A stretch of 34,847 nt of DNA from Nocardioides albidus (lineage in GTDB: Bacteria > Actinomycetota > Actinomycetes > Propionibacteriales > Nocardioidaceae). The stretch lies in NCBI RefSeq assembly GCF_006335005.1, contig NZ_VDMP01000026.1, positions 279,593 to 314,439 of the forward strand. The letters run 5' to 3'. Below the pieces are notes generated by a model. That model saw only the letters and a list, made by a program, of their open reading frames with translations. It had not been told where the DNA came from and did no database searches. This document shows, piece after piece, positions 17,740-24,393 of the stretch. Positions within the stretch are counted from its first letter, which is position 1; every line of letters starts with the position of its first letter. Both the position numbers and the translations under genes were made by a program.

Positions 17740-18783
17740 ATGGCGCAGCGGGTGGTGCTCCACGTCGGCACCATGAAGTCGGGGACGAGCTTCCTGCAGA
17801 ACGTGCTCGGCGAGAACAAGGCTGAGCTGGCCACCCGGGGCGTGCTGTTCCCGGGGCGCCGTTGGCGTCGCCAGGTGCGCGCGGTCAAGGAGCTGATCGC
17901 CCACGGCGGTCCGGGGCAGCCGCCCATGCCCGCCGGCGGACTCTGGCAGCAGATGGTCGAGGAGATCCGCGCCTGGCCCGGCACGGCGGTCGTGTCGATG
18001 GAGTATCTCGCTCCGCGCGACGAGCAGCAGATCGGGCGGATCCGCGCCTCCTTCCCCGAGAGCCGGGTCGAAGCCGTGGTGACCTGTCGCGACCTGGCCC
18101 GCAACGTGCCCGCCATGTGGCTGGAGTCGGTGCAGAACGGCGGCGTGACCGGCTGGGACGAGTTCGTCGCCGCCCTCGGCGCCCGCAAGGACCCCACCGG
18201 ATCGGCCAACAGGTTCTGGCGCCATCAGGACGTGCCCGCGATCGCGGGCCGGTGGGCCAAGGGCCTGGACCGCGGTGCGGTGAGCCTGGTCACGGTGCCG
18301 CCGCCGGGTGCCCCCGGCGACCTGCTGTGGCGCAGGTTCGCCGAGGTGCTCGGCATCGACCCGCAGGGCATCGCCCTCGACGTGCGCAGCAACCCCAGCA
18401 TCGACCTGCCGAGCGCGCTGGTGCTGCTCGAGCTCAACCGCCGCCTCCGCGCCGGAGGCCAGGGCCTGCCGGCGTACTACGACCGGCTGGTCAAGCACCA
18501 GCTGTCCAAGCGCGGCCTGTCGCTGCGCGAGGGCGGCGGCCAGCGCCTCGGGTACGACGACGCCTGGGTGCGCGCCAAGGGCGAGGACCAGGTCGCCCGA
18601 CTGCGCAAGGCCAAGCACCGTGTGGTGGGCGATCTCGAGGAGCTCCGGCCGATCCCGGTCCGGGGCCTGCAGCCCTCCGACGTACCGCCCGCGGAGGTGC
18701 TGAGCGCCGCCCTCGACGCCCTCCAGGTCGCGTTGGAGCGCTGGAGCAGCGCCAGCGACCGAGCAGAGGGAGCGAAGCCGTGA
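17740..18783 (+). CDS. Sulfotransferase-like protein 1
   Basis: A 347-residue protein of the P-loop sulfotransferase fold, which moves sulfo groups from PAPS to sugars, lipids or proteins. The 5'-phosphosulfate loop is TMKSGTSFLQ (11-20), directly after a beta strand (VVLHVG). The likely 3'-phosphate site is VVTCRDLARNVPAMWLES (about 110-128). It is a paralogue of the protein at 21554: both share RDL-x-W-ES-N-G, LWRRFAEVLG/IWHRFAGLLG and a VVGDL segment near the C-terminus. No signal peptide is seen, so it is cytoplasmic. The ATG at 17740 follows GGGAGAGG. The GT2 gene overlaps its stop (GTGA). The acceptor is unknown. Confidence 0.75.
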   Translation: MAQRVVLHVGTMKSGTSFLQNVLGENKAELATRGVLFPGRRWRRQVRAVKELIAHGGPGQPPMPAGGLWQQMVEEIRAWPGTAVVSMEYLAPRDEQQIGRIRASFPESRVEAVVTCRDLARNVPAMWLESVQNGGVTGWDEFVAALGARKDPTGSANRFWRHQDVPAIAGRWAKGLDRGAVSLVTVPPPGAPGDLLWRRFAEVLGIDPQGIALDVRSNPSIDLPSALVLLELNRRLRAGGQGLPAYYDRLVKHQLSKRGLSLREGGGQRLGYDDAWVRAKGEDQVARLRKAKHRVVGDLEELRPIPVRGLQPSDVPPAEVLSAALDALQVALERWSSASDRAEGAKP

Positions 18784-19751
18784 AGTGGCGCGCACGCCGT
18801 GAGACGGGGGCGGCGCCCGGTCCCGGCCCGGCCGCGACGGACCGCCCGTCCGGGGACGGGCTGCCGCGGGTCGCGGTCATCACGATGACCCGCGACAGCG
18901 GCCCGGTGCTGCGTCGCTGGGTGGAGCACTACCAGCGCCAACTGGGCGCCGACGACGTGTTCGTGGTCGACGACCACAGTGTCGACGGCTCCACCGACGA
19001 CCTGCCGTGCACGGTGCTGCGCCTGCCCTACCTCGACAAGTACTCCTTCGAGCCCTCGCGGATGGGCATCCTCAGCGGTCTCGCGACGTCGCTGCTCTTC
19101 GCCTACGACGCGGTCCTGCTCGCCGACGCCGACGAGTTCGTCGTCGCCGACCCGGCCACGCACGCCTCGCTGCGCCACTTCGCGGCCGCCCGCGCAGGCT
19201 CCGGGCGCGCCGACGTCGCCGGAGTCCTCGGCTACAACGTCATCCACCGGGTCGATGTCGAGCCGGCGCTCGACTTCGACGCCCCCTCGCTGCTGCGCCA
19301 GCGCGAGTTCGCCCGGTTCACGCCCCTCATGTGCAAGCCGGCCCTCAAGTGGGTCGACGCCGACTGGGCCCACGCCTCCCACGGCATCCGGCACCCGTTC
19401 GAGCCCGACCCCGACCTGTTCATGTTCCACTTCAAGTTCGCCGACCTCGGACAGCTCGAGTTGCTGGCCGAGCACCGTCACCAGGCCGCCGTGGTCGAGG
19501 GACGCGCGGTGAAGTCGAGCTGGAGCAGGCCGACCGACGAGATCGTCGAGGCACTGCGGACCGCGGCGGCCCAGGTCGAGCAGGCCATCGCCCAGGACGA
19601 GCTCGGCAGGTTCCGGCCGGGGCCGAAGAAGATCGGCTCGATCGTGCAGAACGAGGGGGACCTGTGGCGGGCCACGGGCGCCGGCCAGCATCTGGCGCTG
19701 GTGAAGCCGCCGTACGTCCGGATCCCCGATCGCCTGCGCGACCTCGTCTGA
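18780..19751 (+). CDS. Family 2-type glycosyltransferase
   Basis: A 323-residue protein with a GT-A fold of the glycosyltransferase 2 / DUF4922-like group. After a charged N-terminus, VAVITMTRDSGPVLRRWVEHY (31-51) and VVDDHSVDGSTD (62-73) form the nucleotide-sugar fold, and DADEF (116-120) is the DxD-like metal site. The rest contains HRVDVEP, KWVDADWAHASHGI and FHFKFADLGQLE, the pattern of bacterial DUF23/GT2 glycosyltransferases acting on surface glycans. It has no membrane helix. The GTG at 18780 overlaps the sulfotransferase stop. The LicD-methyltransferase gene starts 12 bases after its stop. Confidence 0.82.
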   Translation: MKWRARRETGAAPGPGPAATDRPSGDGLPRVAVITMTRDSGPVLRRWVEHYQRQLGADDVFVVDDHSVDGSTDDLPCTVLRLPYLDKYSFEPSRMGILSGLATSLLFAYDAVLLADADEFVVADPATHASLRHFAAARAGSGRADVAGVLGYNVIHRVDVEPALDFDAPSLLRQREFARFTPLMCKPALKWVDADWAHASHGIRHPFEPDPDLFMFHFKFADLGQLELLAEHRHQAAVVEGRAVKSSWSRPTDEIVEALRTAAAQVEQAIAQDELGRFRPGPKKIGSIVQNEGDLWRATGAGQHLALVKPPYVRIPDRLRDLV

Positions 19752-19757
19752 CAGGCT
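19752..19757 (+). promoter_or_regulatory. CAGGCT hexamer before the LicD-methyltransferase gene
   Basis: CAGGCT begins directly after the GT2 stop codon and ends six bases before the ATG at 19764. No Shine-Dalgarno sequence is visible between the genes. It matches CAGGNT hexamers at the same distance before the genes at 9147, 28414 and 28472, suggesting an internal leaderless promoter. Confidence 0.35.
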
Positions 19758-19763
19758 GGCCCC

Positions 19764-21296
19764 ATGACCGACTTGGCCGTCACGACCGTCGACACGACGG
19801 GCCTGGTCCTCTCCGGTGTCGTGGAGGACCGCGCTCTCGACGTCCTCTTCGACGATCGCCGGATCTGGTCGTTCTGGTCGGTGCGCGACACCGAGGAGGA
19901 CCCGTCCGCGCCCCCGGGGGAGCGGCGGATCGCCTGGCCCGAGCGGATGGTGCGCTTCCTGGACGGACCGACGCGCCTGCGGGTGCGCGACCACGTCGCC
20001 GGCACGGTCGTGTACGACGAGGAGACCGTGTTCGGGACCGGCGAGGAGCGGATCGCCTTCGTCAACAAGTCCGGTCTGCCGATCGCGCTCGACAAGTCCG
20101 GCCGGTTCCACCCCGAGTTCTCGGTGCGCAGCGACGACCAGCTCGAGCCGCTGCTGGAGGCGATGCACCGGGTCATCGCGATCCTCGAGGAGGAGGGGAT
20201 CGCTGCCTTCCCGGCGTACGGCACGCTGCTGGGCGCGGTGCGCGAGCAGGACTTCCTCGGCCACGACTCCGACGCCGACCTCGGCTACGTGTCGCGCCAC
20301 ACCTCGCCCGTCGACGTCGTCCGCGAGTCCTTCCGGCTCCAGCGGGCGCTCGCGCGGCGGGGGATGGCGACCTTCCGCTACAGCGGCGGCGCCTTCCGCA
20401 TCGACGTCGAGGAGAGCGACGGCTCGGTTCGCGGGCTCGACCTGTTCGGCGGCTTCTTCGCCGGCGACGGCAGGCTCTACCTGATGGGCGAGGTGGGGGT
20501 GGAGTTCCGCGAGGAGTGGATCTTCCCGCTGTCCACGGTGACCCTCGCCGGTCACGAGTTCCCGGCCCCGGCCGTCCCGGAGCGACTGTTGGAGGCGATG
20601 TACGGGCCGCACTGGCGCGTGCCCGATCCGGCGTTCAAGTTCGAGACCTCCGAGGAGGTCAAGACCCGCCTCGACAACTGGTTCCGCGGGCTCTCGCCGT
20701 ACCGCCGCGACTGGCAGACCAATCGCGCGCACCGCAAGGGCGACGTCAACGCGCCCGCCTCGGATCTTGCTCGCCGGCTCGCCGCCGACACCGAGCCCCA
20801 CGTCCACGTCCTCGACGTCGGCGCGGGCCGGGGGAGCGACGCCCTGCACCTGGCCCGGGAGGGCTTCCGCACCACCGCCTACGACTACGTCCCGCTGACG
20901 CTGCGCAAGGCGGGAAGGGTCGCGGCCCGCGAGGGCGCGACGCTCGACGTCCGCATGATCAGCCTGACCCAGCTGCGCTCGGTCCTCGGCGAGGGTGCCC
21001 GGGTGGCGCGCGACGACGGTCCGCGCGCGATGCTGGCGCGTCACGTCCTCGACGCCACCACCGAGCTGGGCCGCGAGGGCCTGGTGCGCTTCGCGGCGAT
21101 GGCCCTGCGCGGCGGCGGCCGGCTGTACGCCGAGTTCGCGACGGGCGAGGGCGAGGCGGGGGAGGGTTTGTATCCTGTCCCCCTCGACCGGGTCCTCGCC
21201 TCGATCGGGCGGTTCGGAGGATCGGTCGTCTCGGCGGACGTCGAGCCCGGTGCCCCGGGCCGCGCCGGACGGGCCGTCGTGGTCGCCCGATGGTGA
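19764..21296 (+). CDS. LicD-type nucleotidyltransferase-fold protein fused to a methyltransferase
   Basis: A 510-residue fusion. Residues 1-115 are an unrecognised beta-rich N-terminal region. Residues about 125-315 match the LicD/fukutin-related family, which transfers phosphocholine or related phospho-ligands to surface glycans: AYGTLLGAVREQDFLGHDSD (151-170) and ADLGY contain the paired acidic metal ligands, then FRIDVEE and GLDLFGG. Residues about 340-510 are a Rossmann S-adenosylmethionine methyltransferase with motif I VLDVGAGRG (349-357), followed by YDYVPLTLRKA and a late strand YAEFATGEGE. One polypeptide could thus attach and methylate a phospho-substituent, or methylate the sugar. 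Its place among sulfotransferase and glycosyltransferase genes supports work on a surface glycopolymer. Confidence 0.84.
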   Translation: MTDLAVTTVDTTGLVLSGVVEDRALDVLFDDRRIWSFWSVRDTEEDPSAPPGERRIAWPERMVRFLDGPTRLRVRDHVAGTVVYDEETVFGTGEERIAFVNKSGLPIALDKSGRFHPEFSVRSDDQLEPLLEAMHRVIAILEEEGIAAFPAYGTLLGAVREQDFLGHDSDADLGYVSRHTSPVDVVRESFRLQRALARRGMATFRYSGGAFRIDVEESDGSVRGLDLFGGFFAGDGRLYLMGEVGVEFREEWIFPLSTVTLAGHEFPAPAVPERLLEAMYGPHWRVPDPAFKFETSEEVKTRLDNWFRGLSPYRRDWQTNRAHRKGDVNAPASDLARRLAADTEPHVHVLDVGAGRGSDALHLAREGFRTTAYDYVPLTLRKAGRVAAREGATLDVRMISLTQLRSVLGEGARVARDDGPRAMLARHVLDATTELGREGLVRFAAMALRGGGRLYAEFATGEGEAGEGLYPVPLDRVLASIGRFGGSVVSADVEPGAPGRAGRAVVVARW

Positions 21297-21328
21297 ACGG
21301 CCAGCGGTGAGTGCAGATGAGGGATGAG

Positions 21329-21538
21329 ATGACACAGAATCGCTGGAACCTGTTCGCGACCGTCCGCGCCCAGCGGCTCCGGATCGAGAAGCTCGAGACC
21401 GAGGTCGCCGAGCTGCAGCGCCACTACGTGCGGATGGCCGAGCTGGTCGATGTCGTCCAGGAGCTGCTGATCCCCGTCGCGCAGCGGGACGAGGCCAGGA
21501 TCGCCGAGGCGATCGAGGCCTTCGACCAGAGTCTCTGA
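21329..21538 (+). CDS. Small coiled-coil protein (DUF6752-like)
   Basis: A 69-residue acidic protein. Residues about 9-35 form a short coiled coil with heptad Leu/Ile spacing (RAQRLRIEKLETEVAELQRH), followed by a second helix (MAELVDVVQELLIPVAQRD) and a third (ARIAEAIEAFDQ). It resembles DUF6752, a small family I associate with actinobacterial glycan clusters; this assignment is from memory. I chose the ATG at 21329 because GAGGG lies five bases before it, over the GTG at 21311 and ATG at 21317. It sits between the LicD fusion and the second sulfotransferase and could be an assembly or adaptor factor, which is inference. Confidence 0.72.
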   Translation: MTQNRWNLFATVRAQRLRIEKLETEVAELQRHYVRMAELVDVVQELLIPVAQRDEARIAEAIEAFDQSL

Positions 21539-21553
21539 CTCCGGGGACCGGTC

Positions 21554-22639
21554 ATGGCACGTCGCGTCTTCGTCCACATCGGCCTGCCCAAGACGGCCAC
21601 CACCTACCTCCAGACCATCGTCTGGTCCTCACGGGACCGCCTGCTCGAGGACGGCATGCTGCTGCCCGGGTTGGGCCGCTTCGACCATCTGTGGAGCAGC
21701 CGGATCGTTCGTGAGGACCCGCGCCTGCCGAAGGCGTCCGAAGAGCACCGCACTGCGTGGGAGCGCCTGCGCGCCGAGATCGCGGCCCACGACGGGGACG
21801 CCCTGGTCACCCATGAGTTCTTCGCGGCCGCCAGTGCCGAGCAGGCTCGGCGGATGGCCGAGGAGCTCGCTCCGGCCGAGGTCCACGTGGTGATCACGGC
21901 ACGCGACCTGCTCGGCCTGTTCACCGCGAGCTGGCAGGAGAGCCTCAAGAACCGCGGGACGGCGCCGATGGCCGACTACTCCCGGGATGTCTCCGAGGAC
22001 CCCCGCGACGTGTGGAACTGGCGCACCCTGGACCTCCACCTGGTCCTGCAGCGCTGGTCGGAGGCGGTGGCCCACGAGCGGATCCACGTGCTCCCCCTCG
22101 ACACCTCGGCCCCGCGCGAGGAGATCTGGCACCGCTTCGCCGGCCTGTTGGGCCTGCGCGCCGGCGCCTACGACCTGTCTCGCTCCTTCCCCAACGAGTC
22201 GATGGGGGTCGTCGAGGCGGAGGTGCTGCGCCGCGTCAACGAGCACCTGGTCGCGCACAGGTCGCTCGGTGCCGCGCGCGACCGCGGCATGTTCATCCGC
22301 ACCTTCCTCGCCGACGAGCGGCTGGTCCCGCGCCGGGGTGAGAAGTTCTGGCCCCAGGCGGACCGGGTCGAGGAGTGCCGCCGCCGCAACGAAGCGACGC
22401 TCGCCTACCTGCGCGCCCACCCCGTCGACGTCGTCGGCGACCTCAGCCGGCTCGAGATCCCCGCCGAGCTCCCGCAGCGTCGTACGCCGGACACGGTGAC
22501 CGACGCCGAGGTGGCCGCCGTGGCCACGGACCTCGTGGCGACGATGCTGGCCGATGTCCGCGAGCTCCGGGTCGCGCCTCCTGCCGCCCCTCGCGAACCG
22601 GCCAGGCGCGGTCTGCTCGGCGCGCTCCGGCGCCGCTGA
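21554..22639 (+). CDS. Sulfotransferase-like protein 2
   Basis: A 361-residue protein with a clear P-loop, HIGLPKTATTYLQTIV (8-23), closer to the classic PKTATT/PKSGTT sulfotransferase loop than its paralogue at 17740. The 3'-phosphate site is ITARDLLGLFTASWQESLKN (about 113-132). Shared downstream blocks are IWHRFAGLLG and VDVVGDLSRLEIP. The C-terminus is Arg-rich (GLLGALRRR), possibly for membrane contact. No signal peptide is present. It is 15 bases after the small coiled-coil gene and ends the likely operon, since the next 226 bases hold an AT-richer promoter region. Confidence 0.78.
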   Translation: MARRVFVHIGLPKTATTYLQTIVWSSRDRLLEDGMLLPGLGRFDHLWSSRIVREDPRLPKASEEHRTAWERLRAEIAAHDGDALVTHEFFAAASAEQARRMAEELAPAEVHVVITARDLLGLFTASWQESLKNRGTAPMADYSRDVSEDPRDVWNWRTLDLHLVLQRWSEAVAHERIHVLPLDTSAPREEIWHRFAGLLGLRAGAYDLSRSFPNESMGVVEAEVLRRVNEHLVAHRSLGAARDRGMFIRTFLADERLVPRRGEKFWPQADRVEECRRRNEATLAYLRAHPVDVVGDLSRLEIPAELPQRRTPDTVTDAEVAAVATDLVATMLADVRELRVAPPAAPREPARRGLLGALRRR

Positions 22640-22727
22640 CCGACCGCTCAGGTCGCGCCCGCGCGGGCCGAAGGGCGAGGCGGAATTCGCTCGTCCCCTT
22701 TTCGGTGGACCGCGTGTATTCCGATAG

Positions 22728-22770
22728 GAATGACACCGTTGTCATTCATCGAATTACGTCTCTGTAGTTA
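22728..22770 (+). promoter_or_regulatory. Palindromic operator candidate overlapping a promoter
   Basis: GAATGACA (22728-22735) and TGTCATTC (22740-22747) form a perfect 8-bp inverted repeat around CCGT. A -35-like TTGTCA (22739-22744) overlaps its right arm, and TGTAGT (22763-22768) lies 18 bases further on as a -10. The layout predicts that a dimeric regulator would block polymerase. The region (about 22690-22850) is markedly AT-richer than its surroundings. The regulator is unknown; the 8-4-8 form would fit TetR, GntR or Fur-like proteins. Confidence 0.55.
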
Positions 22771-22831
22771 TTCGCGCCGTATTGCCATGGTGAAGTTGTT
22801 ACTGGTGTGATTCCTGAGGAAATTGTTCGCT

Positions 22832-22849
22832 CGGTGCATTCCGGCACCG
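22832..22849 (+). other. Small leader hairpin before the EEP-PLD fusion gene
   Basis: CGGTGC and GCACCG pair as a 6-bp stem around ATTCCG, ending five bases before the GGGAGGT ribosome binding site. It could affect translation, but the stem is short. Confidence 0.3.
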
Positions 22850-22865
22850 TGAATCGGGAGGTCCC

Positions 22866-24239
22866 ATGCGCACGCTGAGCTCGCTTCGATGGTCAGGGCG
22901 AATGCTCCTGCGCCGGTTCGGCGCGCTACCGTCGGCGCTCACCGCGCTGGCGGTGCTCGCCACGCTCCTCGCCCTCGCGGCAGCGGGCGGCAACGGCGGG
23001 CGCAGCGATCTGAAGCCCGCGGCGGCCGACCCGGCAGGCGGCGTGCGTCTGGTGCAGGCCAACATCAAGTCCGGGATGTCGCTCGAGCGGACCGCGGCCG
23101 ACCTCGGTCAGGTGTTCGCGCAGCTGCCGGACTTCATCACGTTCAACGAGGTCTCCAGTCGCCCGGACACCCTGCTCGCGCCCCCGGGATATGCCATCCA
23201 GCGCACGCCGGGCACCTACACCGGCGCCACCGCCGTGGTCTGGGACGCCACGCGCTGGACCAAGATCGCCGGCGGCAACTACAACATCAGCAATGTGTGG
23301 GGGAAGTCGCGTAAGCAGAAGGTCCACTGGGGCGTTCGCTACGCCAACTGGGCCACCCTGCGCAACGCCGAGGGTCGCACCGTCTCGGTCGTGGCCGTGC
23401 ACTTCTCGCCGGTCACCAGGTACACCCCCGGGATCACCCTGCCGTCGTACCAGCGGATGGCGGCGCTCGCCCAGACCCTCTCGGCGAGCGGACCGGTGCT
23501 GATGGCCGGTGACGTGAACGTCCACTTCAACGGCGGCGGCTACCCGCGCAACGAGATCGCGGCGATGGGCCTGGTCAACGTCTTCGACCTGTTCGGCGTC
23601 GCGCCGCCCACCCACGACAGCGGTGCGGTCATCGACCACGCCTACCTCTACCAGGGCGACCCGCTGCTGCCGGTGACGAACCTGACCACCGCCGAGCTCT
23701 ACTCCGACCACAAGATGATGGTCGTCGACCTCGGCAACGTCGGCCCGCGCGCCGGCGCCTTCGCTCCCGGCTGGGTCACCAACAAGGGCGACGCCAAGGC
23801 GACCCTGCGACTGGTCCGCTCCTCGATCAACCAGGCGCCGCCGGGCTCGGCGCTGCACCTGGCCACCAAGAAGCTGAGCGGCAAGGGCATCTACCGCGCC
23901 ATCGTCAACGCCCGCGCCCGGGGCGTCGAGGTCCAGATCATCACCGGGCACCGCAAGGCCACCGACCTGGACCGCAAGCTCGCGAAGCTGCTCGGGACCA
24001 AGAAGAAGCACAAGTCGTGGGCCAAGCGGAAGTCCGACTGGGGCAGCTACGGGCTGCCGCGGGCGCTCGTGCTCGCCAGCACCTCCGGCGGCACCCGAGC
24101 GGTGCGCATCGACTTCAACCGACCCTGGGTGACGAAGGCCCAGAAGAAGTCCGGCTCGATCGCCCAGATCCGCTCGGACCAGTTCGGCTACGACGAGATG
24201 TTCATCAAGTTCTTCGCCGCGGTCGGCCGCACGATCTGA
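22866..24239 (+). CDS. Secreted EEP nuclease/phosphatase fused to a degenerate PLD-like domain
   Basis: A 457-residue exported protein. Residues 1-52 hold a long basic N-terminus and a hydrophobic helix (signal or anchor). The EEP domain (about 58-295) keeps all its catalytic motifs: QANIKSG, TFNEVS, VHFSPV, AGDVNVHF, IDHAY and SDHKMM. The C-terminal 150 residues look like one PLD half-domain (LRLVRSSINQAPPGSALHLATKK, then ARGVEVQIITGHRK), similar to the first half of the PLD-like protein at 16257. They contain no HxK motif, so this part is probably a binding rather than a catalytic domain. The ATG at 22866 follows GGGAGGT. Adjacent separate EEP and PLD genes occur at 14950 and 16257. Confidence 0.8.
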   Translation: MRTLSSLRWSGRMLLRRFGALPSALTALAVLATLLALAAAGGNGGRSDLKPAAADPAGGVRLVQANIKSGMSLERTAADLGQVFAQLPDFITFNEVSSRPDTLLAPPGYAIQRTPGTYTGATAVVWDATRWTKIAGGNYNISNVWGKSRKQKVHWGVRYANWATLRNAEGRTVSVVAVHFSPVTRYTPGITLPSYQRMAALAQTLSASGPVLMAGDVNVHFNGGGYPRNEIAAMGLVNVFDLFGVAPPTHDSGAVIDHAYLYQGDPLLPVTNLTTAELYSDHKMMVVDLGNVGPRAGAFAPGWVTNKGDAKATLRLVRSSINQAPPGSALHLATKKLSGKGIYRAIVNARARGVEVQIITGHRKATDLDRKLAKLLGTKKKHKSWAKRKSDWGSYGLPRALVLASTSGGTRAVRIDFNRPWVTKAQKKSGSIAQIRSDQFGYDEMFIKFFAAVGRTI

Positions 24240-24278
24240 CCAGTTCACTCCGCACGCACCCCGGACGGGGGCCGACGG

Positions 24279-24292
24279 GTGAGATGTCTCAC
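24279..24292. promoter_or_regulatory. Inverted repeat upstream of the acyl-CoA dehydrogenase
   Basis: GTGAGA and TCTCAC flank a 2-base spacer. It may be an operator for the following operon or a weak end signal for the gene before it. No T-run follows. Confidence 0.3.
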
Positions 24293-24329
24293 GCGGTCTC
24301 GGCTCCCGTTCGGGGGGCCACCGCATGTC

Positions 24330-24345
24330 TACCCGCGGGTACAGT
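24330..24345 (+). promoter_or_regulatory. Palindrome TACCCGCGGGTA with overlapping -10-like TACAGT
   Basis: A perfect 12-bp palindrome at 24330-24341 overlaps the TACAGT hexamer at 24340-24345, 48 bases before the acyl-CoA dehydrogenase ATG. Position and symmetry fit a repressor site; many actinobacterial acyl-CoA genes are controlled by TetR-type proteins, so that family is a reasonable guess. No clear -35 is seen. Confidence 0.4.
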
Positions 24346-24393
24346 GCGGTCCGGCCGCACCAGCGCCGTGCCGTTCGCTGAAGGGGAGAATCG

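Noticed and set aside
17862..18779. N-terminal extension of the GT2 gene back to 17862
   Set aside because: The extension is in another frame of the sulfotransferase gene and is Arg/Pro/Gly-rich shadow. The GTG at 18780, with GTGA overlap, is the natural start.
18477..21335. Long minus-strand open frame opposite the glycosyltransferase and LicD genes
   Set aside because: It is an antisense shadow with a repetitive Arg/Val/Asp/Gly composition and no motif, whereas the plus strand has well-formed domains.
22657..22668. GCCCGCGCGGGC palindrome as a terminator of the sulfotransferase gene
   Set aside because: It has no loop and no T-run, and such self-complementary GC strings are expected by chance at this base composition.
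22866..24239. Horizontal transfer of the envelope cluster as a genomic island
   Set aside because: Codon use and GC look like the rest of the window, and there is no integrase, tRNA edge or flanking direct repeat. Only the short promoter region is AT-richer.
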